Below are positions 54,643 through 64,000 of a stretch of DNA of 64,000 nt, one piece after another. The DNA lies in NCBI GenBank assembly GCA_020881915.1, contig JAJFPB010000006.1:2790001-2854000 (forward strand). Direction: 5' to 3'. The notes under the pieces were generated by a model, which made no database searches, had not been told where the DNA came from, and worked only from the letters and a program-made list of their open reading frames with translations. A program made the translations under genes and the position numbers. Every line of letters starts with the position of its first letter. Position 1 is the first letter of the stretch. This DNA is from Paramyrothecium sp. XJ0827 (lineage: Eukaryota; Ascomycota; Sordariomycetes; Hypocreales; Stachybotryaceae).

Positions 54643-57148
54643 CTAAGAGGAGGCTGCGGCTTGGTTACACGAGTTGCAAAGCCACTTTCGCTGGTCCACG
54701 GGTTTTGAAGCTGACGCTTGTGCGCAGTCAGAATGATAAAGCCGATGAGAGCACGTCTAGTTACCCGATTAGCGGAGCGATTGATTCTGTGAGGGAAATG
54801 CCTACCTTGTTTGAACAGAGAAGTAATCTCGGTCCGAGCACGGGCAACTGACAAACGCCGCAGCCATTTGAAGTCTTGCGAATTTGAGGAGCTTTGGGGG
54901 ATTGTTTCGGCGACTTCGGGGCGGTCGCATCTCCCCCTACGATGCCTTCCTCTTCGAACTTCAATGGGCGTTTTGCCCGTGCCTCGTTGATAAAGCCGAA
55001 AGCCTCGCCGATGACTTGATCATTCAACACGTTGCGGACCAGGAGATAACTCGTGTGCTTGCCGAACTCGAGCATGCGACGGTTGGCGGCGACCAGCCAA
55101 GTTGCCTTTTCTTGAACAAATTTGAGCCAGGCTCTGGGGAAATAGGCAGGAGTAGTAATGTTCTGCCGGAGAATGAAACCATCCCATTCTCGGATGTATT
55201 CCTTCTCTGCAGGCTCGACATCCGAAAAGTCATCGATGCTATCTCGGTGCTTTTGAATTAGCCACGAGAGATCAGGGACGACCCTAGGTACCTTGTCCCC
55301 AGGCTTCAGTAGTGCCTTGCTGATGGGGTGGAAAAGCGGCTGGTTGGCTGCAGGAACTACGACATTATCAGTAGTCGGCGTGGGTCGCGCGCTTCGACGT
55401 TGCGAAGGCTTTGCGGCAGCTTTGGGCGGCGCAGGCGAGGCGGACTTGAGCTTGTCAAGCAGTGTCTTCGGCCGGGGAGAGCGGGGAAGTTCTTCGACAC
55501 TGTCAGGCGCAAGACGAGCGTTCACCCAAGAGTTGTCGCCGGCGACAAATGATTGGAGATTGAACGGCTTAATGGGCCGACTCAGTGAGTGGGTTTTGGT
55601 GGGTGTAGTGAATGGCTCGTTGCGGCTTGACACGCGGAACTGAGGGCCGTTACTCGTTGTTTCATACAAGTACTCGTAAGTGGGATGGAATGTCTGCAGG
55701 TGGGCCTGCAGTTGCAGCATCGACTGATGGTAAGCACCACAGCTAACACAGCGAAAGAAGTCGAGGCAGACTGGTTGGTCGGATGGCAGAAGATACGTTA
55801 CTCGTCCTTCCGACTCGGCGGCTGCCTGCGTCTCCTGTGCGCGACGCCTCTTCTCTCGTCCCTGTGCTTGGTCGCTGAGAACTTTGAGATTGTAAACCTT
55901 GTTCTTCTCCCGAGTTCGAAGAGACCTCGATGGCGTCTGGTCGCCTTCAGGCTCTTCATCTTGCTCGTGCATCTCCTGCGCCTCGTCAATGAGGTGCGGC
56001 TCGAAGCCATTGATGCCGTTAGTCTCGTGAATGCCGTTGACATCAACCGTACCATTCAAGCCATTGACTTGAATGGCTTCACTAGAGCTGTCCATTCCAT
56101 TGATTCCATTAGTTCCATTGATCCCGTCTGATGTTTCAGCTTCGTCAGTGGGGACAGGCTCAAACGCCTCAGTCGTATAGGTTGGCGCGTCTGGGTCGAT
56201 AGCCGTGATACAGGCCTTGGAGCCCTTCTCCAGACGCTTCAAAGTCTGGAAGCCGCTCGTCCAGCGGGCATCAATATCTACAAGGTATTGCGTTTGACGC
56301 GTTGTCAGGTGTGGGAAATAGCCCTGCGAAAGACTCAAGGGGGCCCTAAGTCTTCCATATAGCTGCTTGAACTCGCAGGACAGCATGCTATGACGGTCTG
56401 CGCTTGGAGCCGAGGGCGTGAGGGAATTGACACCGGCATCCTTCAAATCCAAAGGAGGCCAACGATCGCCACTTGCGGGTTCCAGCTCTACCGAGACGGC
56501 GTAGGAGTCAGAAAAATCAAACGAATTGTCATCAGGTCGATTCACCAGGACGCTCTCCTCGGGAACGTAGAAGGGAGTGGGCAGCTCGACACGAGCGATA
56601 CAGTGGGGCCCATGAGGATTTGGAGACGTCTTCACCTCGCAAATTTGGCTTTGGCAATGGAGGACGCGAGGCCGACCAGAGCTGATGTCGGATATGGTGA
56701 TCCTGCAATTAGCCTTTGTCGTCGAGTCATTGCCGGGAATCGTAGTCCTCTGGTACGACTTGACCTTCTTGGTGTCCTGGTGGAAGATCTTCAGGACCTC
56801 GACGCGAAGGGTTGAGCGACACTCGGAGGCTCTAGGAGAGGCGACGAGGTGGTCAACGTTTGGCGGTATTGGCGATGAGATGCGACGACGCTTGTGCGGC
56901 GGGGTGTCCTCATCGTCGTCACCATGGTGTGAAGCCTTGGGGTCGATAGACGAGCCGACGTTGCCCATGACGGATGTTTGCAGGGCGTTAACACCGGCGA
57001 TCCAATTGCGGTGAAGGAAGGGGGCTTTCCGCTGGTAATGATTTTTCAGGGTCATGGCGGAACCGGGCAGGTCGGAGAGTGGACCAAGCGACTGACGGGG
57101 AGGTGCAGTGTGTCCGTGAATGTGTGAATGAGAGCGACTCAAATCCAT
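54643..57148 (-). CDS. Polycomb PRC2 subunit SUZ12 with VEFS box and PHD finger
   Basis: Fungal Su(z)12 homolog, 818 residues, a core subunit of the nuclear H3K27 methyltransferase PRC2. Exons 54806-57148 and 54643-54756, intron 49 nt. A C2H2 finger CVSCGAYHQSMLQLQAHLQT (then FH) lies at about residues 468-490. The VEFS box spans about 630-740 (DFSDVEPAEKEYIREWDGFI to AFGFINEARAKRP). Splicing then creates a complete C4HC3 PHD finger: C763/C766 (CGVC), C778/C783 (CSNKTC, across the intron), H789/C792 (YHSDC) and C808/C811 (WLCNSC), seven residues before the stop. An Asn-Gly-rich repeat (GINGTNGINGMD, VNGLNGTVDVNG) lies at about 340-385, inside an acidic linker. Without the intron the PHD would be broken. 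It diverges from the F-box gene. Confidence 0.92.
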
Positions 57149-57662
57149 AGATGCCTTTGACTCATTGTCGTGTCAACCGACCAGGCGGGATCACTTGGGG
57201 GACCGGCAGTTGGAAGGCTGGAGTTGATGGCTGTGCGTCGCGATGCGATCACCAGCGGGAGATGCCAAGGGGGGGCCTGGTGGAAGAATTTGCGCCGGCT
57301 ACTCATCCATTCCAACGCCTGAGGATATGTTGCGAATGTCCACGTACGATGGGCGAGTGAAATGGGATGCGGCAGATGAGACGTCGGGTCCGGACGCGAC
57401 GAGGGCGATGAGTTGGACGCGTGTGATGCTGTTGAGGTGAAAGGCCAGGGGAGAATCTATCGCGACTCCTAGAAGGGCCTAGCGCCACTTAGTGGTAGCC
57501 GCGGGTGGACCAGAGGACAGAGCAACCGGCAGCGCTGTGAACCACTGTTCTTGCCAGCCTGGCGCAACAGGTACGTACCTTTTCTAATTGCAACTCACTT
57601 TATTGGCAGAGTAATAATAAGGCAAGGTAAACAAAGGAAACCGGTCAAGAATCTTTCGTCTT

Positions 57663-57692
57663 CTTTTTTTTCTTCCTTTTTTTTTTTTTGCG
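57663..57692. repeat. Poly-T/TC tract
   Basis: Two T runs of 8 and about 14 bases separated by CTTCC, in the SUZ12/F-box intergenic region. Simple low complexity. Confidence 0.85.
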
Positions 57693-58349
57693 CGGTTCCT
57701 ATTAGTACAGTATCATATTGATTTCTACATCTTTATTTTTGCACCGGGTCCATTTGTCTACCTAGTTTACTGGATACATCAGCATTCCTTTCTTCTTGCT
57801 GGTCTATTTCTGTGTTTTTAAATTTCTAATCCTCCTGTGACTCCTCATATGCCTGTCGTGTCATGTGTGCTTAGTCTTGTATTTCTGTGGCCCCCGTCCT
57901 GGTCAACGACTTCAGCGCGTGTCGCATGCTCTATTGCCCAAGGTAGATGTAGCCTTTAGCACTTGTCCAGGGTGGGCCATCTGGCTGGTGGCCTTGAGCA
58001 GTATCTCATCTATTCCTTTCGAGCTTGTCTCTGTCCTAGGCGGAGGCGCTCAGGCAATGCGGCCAAGTCTGAAATCAAAAGAGTTACTGTGTCAGTTACT
58101 CTGCCACCACCCCTTGCACTCTGCAACTGACCCAACCTAGGTCTCAATAATCCCCGCCGACATCTGACGTTGATGCTGGTTATTTCCTGTATGGACTATC
58201 GTGGTAGCATATTCGCCTGCACGATTATTATATGGCTTTTGAAGCAATGCATTGAGAAAAGCAAGATGAGTTTCCAGCCTCTACGACTTCGCACACAGCA
58301 AATGAATCTTTCCTTTCCTTACATGTTGCGACTTCAGGGTAAGCTGCGC

Positions 58350-58456
58350 CAAGGTCGCTCCAAGGTCAACAAAGGTCGCCTTATGCGGTGCCGAAGCCCC
58401 CCAAGGCAGGTACTTCCGTGGGGCTGCCAAGGTCGCTGCGCAGAGCCTCTAAGGTA
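58350..58456. repeat. Clustered AAGGTC/AAGGTA hexamers
   Basis: AAGGTC occurs at about 58351, 58362, 58372 and 58429, with AAGGCA at 58403 and AAGGTA at 58451, all in the same orientation within about 105 bp, 420-530 bp upstream of the F-box gene. Confidence 0.6.
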
Positions 58457-58879
58457 CATAACCTTTCACGCTAACGCACGGTTACACGATGTACCGTACG
58501 GTCCGTACCTCACGTCAAGGACATCCCAGTGCGCGCCTGCCAGCCGAAAGTGCCCCACCATGTCTACCATTCACGGCGTCATGCCAGAACTTTGTGGTTA
58601 TCCAGATTCTTTCAGTTGCTGCTCATCTGATCATCAAGACGTTAAATATCCATGTTGAGTCTCGACCACGACTACCGAGATATCTCCAGCTCTTCAACAC
58701 CCGACTATTCTACAAATCCTGCCACGTCAAGCCCGCCTGCCGGCGCCGATCCCTCCTATCACTCCGTGCGCGACGCGAACGATCATACTTGCGGCGCAAC
58801 AGCTAAATACCGAATGCGCTCTTCGGCGGCAGGGCGAAATTGAGGAGGACCCGTTTCCTCGCGACGAAGCTTAACTGCC

Positions 58880-61048
58880 ATGGCAGTGACACGCCGTGGC
58901 TCGCTGCCTGTTCGCTCGCCCCAGGGGAGCCCTCGAAACATGCGCCCTGAACGTACCCTTCGAACGCGCGCTCGTCGATCGCAGCCGCACCGTGATCGCC
59001 TGGAAACTTCAGATAGTACGGGAAGCGACGAAGAATCGAGTTCTTCTTCGGCCAAATCAGATGATGCATCAGATAATGAACACCACGACCGCCCTTCTCG
59101 TCAAAGAGCTCAACGCTCGGCCGCGTCCACGTCGCAGTCTTCTTCCAGGCGCACACGTAATGGACCTCAGAATGATACTGTAGGTAAGCGTAAAGGTGTG
59201 AGAACCAGACCGCAAGCGAAACATCAAAAGGTGCCGACGGGCGACTCGTCCACAGTCGTCTTGCCATCCGGCAAGCGCCGCAAGCTCACAACTGAGGAAA
59301 ACGAACCACCGGTAACGGACCGCATTCCGGACTGGCGGGATCCGAGGATTCCATATGATGCCTGGGCAAACATTTTTCTATTTGCTGGAGCCTATGGTAC
59401 CGAGACCAATTGGCTTATTCATGCTGCAACCACTTGCCATGCATTCCTCGAGCCGGCCCTGGCGGCTATATATCGCTCTCCGCAGCCTAAAACACCAGCC
59501 AAGGCAAGGCGCTTAGTGGCGCTATTGGAGCGTCCTCCTTCGGAGACTCTCATTAATTACCGTACAAAAGTCGAATCGCTCTATATCGACGTCCAAATCA
59601 TCCCACAGGCAATCCTGTACCAAATGATTTACCCCTTGATATGCCTGAAAGAACTCGTGATCTTTACTACACTAGACCATCCGCCGTACAGGAATCTCGA
59701 TAAAGCTCTTCGCTGGCACTATCCTGCAGATGTCTTCCGCGCACTTGCGCGGGATGTTGTGGACACTGCCACGGACCATGCAAACCTCTCTCCAGTAGTT
59801 CTGCGAAGTTGGGAGTGGAGCGGACGGCTTCTGGGCGGGCATGTCCCTAAAGTTGAGGATATAATCCACTTACATCAAACGCCGGTCTTCTCTCAACTCA
59901 CGAGAGTTAGCTTCACGAACTTTCAGGTGCCCTCTTTGCACAAGCCGCAGCCTAAAGACGGTGACGAAGCGGCTGCTTTGCGGTTGTACGAAGAGGATGG
60001 TGCCGTCATCGCAGCTGTTGGCGCTGCTATTGCCCAACTGGAGAGTCTTCAACACCTCGTCTTCGAGTCTTCCACTGTTATGAATGACCGTCTTCTGCCA
60101 CTCCTACCCCGGAACCTCGTCCATTTGGAATTAATCAACTGCTGGGAGATATGGTCGGAAGACCTTGCTCCCTTTCTGCAGACCCACGGAAGCAAGATGC
60201 GCATCCTTACATTGATGCACAACCAATCTTTGAATCTCGCCTTCCTTACCGATCTATCAAGCACATGTCCCAACCTGCACGAGTTGCGAATGAACCTGTC
60301 ATACTTTCGCCATCACGACTCTCTCAACGATTCAGGTCCTATGTATCAGAGTGCACTCTTGCCCGAGCAGGTACCCTCATGGCCATCGAGTATTCGTGTC
60401 ATCGACCTGGAACATATCAGAGATTGGTCAGTTGAAACGGCTGAAATGTTTTTCCAGTCGTTGATCGACAATGCCAAGAATCTGCCGAATCTCCGGCACC
60501 TCGCCATAAAAACAATGTTGAATATTCCCTGGCAATCTCGCGCGACTATGCGGAGCGAATGGAAATCGAGGATGGAGAAAGTCTTCCTCCGGCCAATCGA
60601 GCCACCAAGTAATGCCATGGTGCCCCAGGAATTAGATGAACCAGATAGCGCTCGGAAAAAGAGCCGGCGAAAGAGATCTCTTACTCCATCCCGCCGGAGT
60701 GGCAGAATAGCAGCCCATGAGGCCGAGGCCGCAGATCAAGCTCCAAGGGCTTCGAAGCATCGCTCCCGATCTCATGGGCGGTCATTTTACAAGGAGCCCG
60801 ATACTGATGAGGACTTTGATGAATCCGAGCCCAGTGAGACCGAAGAAGCCGCGCAGGAGGCAGAATCAATCAAACAAGAGGCCGAACCACCAGTTCAGGG
60901 GCTATGTAAGACAGTGAGTATCGTGTTCGATAATCAAAAGCCTCGAGAGGTCCAATATGGAATGGAGGATTTTCTGACCGACAATGCGGAGTCAGACGAA
61001 GAATGGGACCACGATGAAGAGGAAGACGATGACGCTGTTGCTTTTTGA
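58880..61048 (+). CDS. F-box/LRR-like protein with basic and acidic disordered arms
   Basis: Intronless, 722 residues. Residues 1-150 are Arg/Ser-rich and disordered (RTLRTRARRSQPHRDRLETS, GKRRKLTTEENEPP) and look like nuclear localisation sequence. At about residue 155 RIPYDAWANIFLFAGAYGTE then LIHAATTCHAFLEPALAAIY has the helix pattern of an F-box (I/L-P.., W.., C..F). Residues about 230-560 hold irregular leucine-rich repeats: LVHLELINCWEIWSEDLAPF, MRILTLMHNQSLNLAFLTDL, CPNLHELRMNLSYF and LRHLAIKTM. The C-terminus carries KKSRRKRSLTPSRRSGRIAA, then an acidic end (ESDEEWDHDEEEDDDAVAF). A substrate receptor of an SCF ubiquitin ligase in the nucleus is the likely role; the target is unknown. 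Confidence 0.85.
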   Translation: MAVTRRGSLPVRSPQGSPRNMRPERTLRTRARRSQPHRDRLETSDSTGSDEESSSSSAKSDDASDNEHHDRPSRQRAQRSAASTSQSSSRRTRNGPQNDTVGKRKGVRTRPQAKHQKVPTGDSSTVVLPSGKRRKLTTEENEPPVTDRIPDWRDPRIPYDAWANIFLFAGAYGTETNWLIHAATTCHAFLEPALAAIYRSPQPKTPAKARRLVALLERPPSETLINYRTKVESLYIDVQIIPQAILYQMIYPLICLKELVIFTTLDHPPYRNLDKALRWHYPADVFRALARDVVDTATDHANLSPVVLRSWEWSGRLLGGHVPKVEDIIHLHQTPVFSQLTRVSFTNFQVPSLHKPQPKDGDEAAALRLYEEDGAVIAAVGAAIAQLESLQHLVFESSTVMNDRLLPLLPRNLVHLELINCWEIWSEDLAPFLQTHGSKMRILTLMHNQSLNLAFLTDLSSTCPNLHELRMNLSYFRHHDSLNDSGPMYQSALLPEQVPSWPSSIRVIDLEHIRDWSVETAEMFFQSLIDNAKNLPNLRHLAIKTMLNIPWQSRATMRSEWKSRMEKVFLRPIEPPSNAMVPQELDEPDSARKKSRRKRSLTPSRRSGRIAAHEAEAADQAPRASKHRSRSHGRSFYKEPDTDEDFDESEPSETEEAAQEAESIKQEAEPPVQGLCKTVSIVFDNQKPREVQYGMEDFLTDNAESDEEWDHDEEEDDDAVAF

Positions 61049-61833
61049 TCATAGTGTCGCGTGCCTCGGGCTCAGCCTTGGCACCTGCGCAGCTTGCTAA
61101 AAGTGCTACGGAAACACGATGTCATGTTTGCTAAACAGGGTAACACTTAACCTTAGGCTCGGATGCCTGCGAATCTTTTGATACATAGGAGATTGCTTGC
61201 TTTGTGCAAAGCTTGCCGAAGGCACTGAAAGCAGTACAGGGTAACGAAAACGACTTTGAGGGAACCGATAGATTTAGAAGTCATACTCTCACGAGCTGGG
61301 ATTCCGGGGGCCGATCGGGTGCGAGGCTATCGGTTCCAAGATATTCCAAGACGATCATAGTTCAAAACCACATCAAGACAGGACCTATGGCATAAGTTAT
61401 CGTTCAAGAATCATGTCTGTTTCATACAACTAATGTCTCCGTGCCATCTGCCGCCACCAAAGCTACTTGAAGAGGGTATCCTGTAATCCCCACGCCGTTG
61501 CTATTCGTACAACAATGCTTGTCCTTCCAACGCCGTTTGCTTTGAACACACATCCCACAGAACCTCCGTGGGAAGAACAATCCCCGGAACATAGGAAGTG
61601 AGTACTTGGAGAAACCCAACCCGCTTCTCGAATTTCAAGGGGGCCGATTTGTCCCCGAGGAGGTATTAGAATGCAGCCCCTCCCATCCCTTCGCCAGCCA
61701 GGTTCGTCATGCTCTTCTCGCTCAAGTCACTGCGCATCTCCCAGGCCCTCGCGTCCCGCTCGAGCCGGTTCCAGGCGTGAAGGCTCTTGCGCTTCTCGAA
61801 TTTCAAGGGGGCCGATTTGTCCCCGAGGAGGTA
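61049..61833. other. Convergent intergenic region with duplicated gene end
   Basis: 3' flanks of the F-box gene and the RS-rich gene. The right part (61623-61790) is a second copy of the RS gene's last codons and trailer. No other gene. Confidence 0.65.
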
Positions 61834-61958
61834 TTAGAATGCAGCCCCTCCCATCCCTTCGCCAGCCAGGTTCGTCATGCTCTTCTCGCTCAAGTCACTG
61901 CGCATCTCCCAGGCCCTCGCGTCCCGCTCGAGCCGGTTCCAGGCGTAGAGGCTCTTGC
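61623..61958. repeat. 168-bp tandem duplication, two copies
   Basis: Copy 1 (61623-61790) and copy 2 (61791-61958) are identical except for one swapped dinucleotide (GA versus AG at 61779-61780 and 61947-61948), about 99 percent identity, with no bases between them. Copy 2 covers the last 42 codons or so of the minus-strand RS gene plus its stop and early trailer. Copy 1 lies downstream of that stop. Confidence 0.97.
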
Positions 61959-63650
61959 GCAGGCGCTCCTGCTTGGCGCGCAGCTCCTCGCGTATCTTCT
62001 CCTCTTCGTCCTTGAGCTTCTTGTAGTGCGGCTCGATGTCCTTGGTCACGCCGGTGGCAAGGGGCGCCATGCTTGGATCCAGCTTGCCACCGGGGACCAG
62101 CGGGGGCAATGTCGCCAGCATGCTCTGCGCCAAAGTCTGGCGTGGCGCACCGCCGTGCTGCGAGGAGGGGCCTGTGGGTGGGTTGAAGGGACGGGGCTGG
62201 GATGATGTTGTTGAGGAGGTGCTGGCGATGGGAGTACCCCGAGGGCCCGTGGGGATGTTGGCTTGGCCACTTGGTGTTGACGGCGTTGAGGATGGCCCCG
62301 ACACATGCCTCGGCGGCGCTTGTGTCCACGAGCCCCGCCCCCCACGAGAGCTGAACGAGCCTCTGCTTGGGCCAACGTAGCCCCGCGGACCTGCAGGCGC
62401 GTGAGGAGGGCTGACTGGCTCTGAGCGATGCGGCGCGGTAGTGGGTGTAGGAGGAGGTCGTGAGCCGGGCGTGGCCGGCGTGGCCGCGGAAGTGCTGAAA
62501 CTGCGGTTCACCGCTGGGCCGGTAGGAGGCGCCCGCAACGCCGCGGGCCCTCGCGGTGGTGATTTGGTCCCAGGTGTAGGAGTCGTCGATTCGTGGGATG
62601 GGCGCGCAGAGTCTCTTGCGACAGTAGCAGCCCCTGCTCCGGGTAGTTGCGGAGTGTTGTCGCGCGACTGACGTGGCGAACGGGCTCTCATTGAGTTGGG
62701 GCGGGGCGATGACCTTCCCGACACTGATTGCGAATTGATGGCTGATGAGATGGCAGATTCTTTCGGGGGAGATGGCCGTCTGTAGGATTGGTATCTGTCA
62801 CCCCGACGCCCGGGCGACGGTGATCTGGGCCTGTACGAGCCACCTCGTGAGCCGAGAGGGGTGGCTCTACCGGGCGGCGTGCGCTCCCTACGGTTGAAGG
62901 GCGAGCGCGATCGTCTTCTGTGGGACGTCAGATTCAGCTCCCTGACCATGAAAGGTGCAGCTTGCCTGTCATCGCGCCTGTCAAAGTCCCGATCTCTCTC
63001 AGGCACTCTGTCCCGATCCCGGTCCCGCTCCCACTCGCGGTCTCGAGGATCCCGCTCCATTCTATCACGATCACGTTCTCGCTCAAGGTCGCGTTCCCTA
63101 TCGCGAACCCTGTCCCTGTCCCAATCTCGATCGCGGTCCCAGTCCCGTCGCGGAGACCTGGGACGCTCGTACCTGTCATCTCGGATGGGCGAACGTCGTC
63201 TCGACAAACTACGGCGAGGCGGCGATCGACGTGGAGGAGGAGTGCGCGTCCGTTCGCGTCGGCGAGGGCTTTCGCGTTCACGCGAGCGATCTCGACGATA
63301 GTGGCTACCACCACTTCTTGAGCGGCGACGAGGAGGTGGGTATCGTCCGGGAATATAACTATCAGAACCGGAGATCATGGGGCTTCGAGGGCGGGGGCTC
63401 CTGGGTCGTGGACTTCTTGGCCGGTCTCTAACAGGACTTCTAGCTCGCCGAGGGGATCGATCTCGTGGAGTTGGTCGCCATGACTCGCCGGCACCGTATC
63501 TCACGACTTCACCGTCGTCGTACCTGTTCGACCATCAGTTAGTTGTACTGGAACGAACGCAGCATTCGCTTTTGGAGGCGTCGTTTGCTACGTTTGGACT
63601 GGGACAAGGGACGCTTACCTACGACCACGGCCATCGCGATCGCGATCCAT
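61834..63650 (-). CDS. RS/RD-rich nuclear protein, SRRM-like
   Basis: 573 residues from exons 63619-63650 and 61834-63523. The 32-nt first exon starts at ATG (MDRDRDGRGR) and splices into YDDGEVVRYGAGESWRPTPR; the intron has a CTAAC branch-like site and GTAAGC/CAG borders. The N-terminal half is dense in Arg-Ser, Arg-Asp and Arg-Glu dipeptides (RDWDRDRDWDRDRVRDRERD), typical of splicing-related proteins. The middle is Pro/Ser/Thr-rich. The C-terminal about 80 residues are folded and probably coiled-coil: DIEPHYKKLKDEEEKIREEL, then AKQERLRKSLYAWNRLERD, ending MTNLAGEGMGGAAF. A role in pre-mRNA processing is inferred from composition only. The 3' end lies inside a tandem duplication, but the stop is in the proximal copy, so the protein is intact. 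Confidence 0.85.
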
Positions 63651-64000
63651 GGCTGATTATATGGCGGTAATAAGCCTGAAGTTGTCGGGCAAGATCAACT
63701 ATCGTGATGTCGACGACATCTGCGAAGATACGTGAAAGCCGTCAAGAAGTTGGATACGGAAATTTGTAGGCCGACTTCCGGATAAGGAGAGACTGCTATC
63801 GCAATCGCATGGGTGCGCCTCAAGAGACCCTTAGTTGCACAGTGCAAATTGTCATCATGGTTGACTACAAACACGGACACCACCAAGCTATGAGAATGGC
63901 TGTTAACAAAAATGTCAGAGCTACCGTCTTCACATAAAATGACATTTTGCATTGATGAGCAATTCCGAAATGAGACCAGCTTTTGCCTCATGAAATGAAG
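63651..64000. other. Right-edge flank
   Basis: Upstream region of the RS-rich gene. A 98-codon minus-strand frame (63695-63991) has no recognisable features. No gene is supported. Confidence 0.5.

Larger units (their letters stand above)
57149..58879. other. Long divergent intergenic region SUZ12/F-box gene
   Basis: 1.73 kb, the longest gene-free stretch besides 4609-6366. It holds poly-T tracts near 57663-57692, GGTACGTACC near 57570, an AAGGTC-rich patch at 58350-58456 and GTACCGTACGGTCCGTACC near 58490. Open frames here lack coding character. Confidence 0.6.

Noticed and set aside
58170..58658. 162-codon plus-strand open frame
   Set aside because: No coding character; sits in a motif-rich intergenic region between divergent genes.
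61606..62205. Plus-strand frame with a 56-residue internal protein repeat
   Set aside because: The apparent protein repeat is the 168-bp DNA duplication read on the wrong strand. The real gene is on the minus strand.
62900..63300. Tandem DNA repeat array in the RS gene
   Set aside because: The periodicity comes from Arg-Asp/Arg-Glu dipeptide codons; it is not a separate repeat element or CRISPR-like array.
63502..63504. Start of the RS-rich protein at a GTG
   Set aside because: A 32-nt upstream exon with ATG, GTAAGC donor and phase-matched CAG acceptor gives a normal start at 63650.

Overview
The window reads as nuclear DNA of a filamentous ascomycete (Pezizomycotina, most likely a Sordariomycete). 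It has short (41-104 nt) GT-AG introns in about half the genes, compact gene spacing, nuclear genes for mitochondrial proteins, a Zn(II)2Cys6 regulator and a fungal-type Polycomb SUZ12 gene. The exact genus cannot be told from sequence reading alone. I found 23 protein-coding genes (one cut by the left edge). I saw no tRNA, rRNA, CRISPR array or intact transposon. For spliced genes I placed exon borders by hand from splice sites and reading phase; in every complete spliced gene the exon lengths sum to a whole number of codons.

Layout. 1-1369: end-truncated unknown gene (-). 2543-9234: accessory-looking segment with a phenol-hydroxylase-type FAD monooxygenase (-), a short-chain dehydrogenase (+) and a fungal regulator-like protein without a zinc cluster (-). 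10190-13392: two unknown proteins, one with glycine zippers. 14680-22622: CIA1 (Fe-S assembly), KGD1 (2-oxoglutarate dehydrogenase E1) and TFB1 (TFIIH). 22857-28993: long mitochondrial AAA ATPase and a Zn2Cys6 factor flanked by AT-rich DNA. 29749-40247: energy and mitochondrial genes: ATP2, glycogen branching enzyme, ClpX, cytochrome oxidase subunit 5 and a 57-residue membrane microprotein. 40688-53837: MMS22/Mus7, ORC5, a SLY41-type transporter and SF3B2. 54643-63650: SUZ12 with a reconstructed PHD finger, an F-box/LRR-like protein and an RS-rich protein whose 3' end is tandemly duplicated.

Most of the window is conserved housekeeping: respiration (KGD1, ATP2, COX5, ClpX, AAA), genome maintenance (MMS22, ORC5, TFB1), splicing (SF3B2, RS protein) and chromatin silencing (SUZ12). 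Genes alternate strand almost perfectly, giving divergent promoter pairs and convergent ends. The points most worth following are the SUZ12 PHD finger, the multi-exon microprotein, the 168-bp duplication, the monooxygenase/SDR/regulator group and an intergenic GTAC-core motif. I did not find a clearly new multi-gene system.
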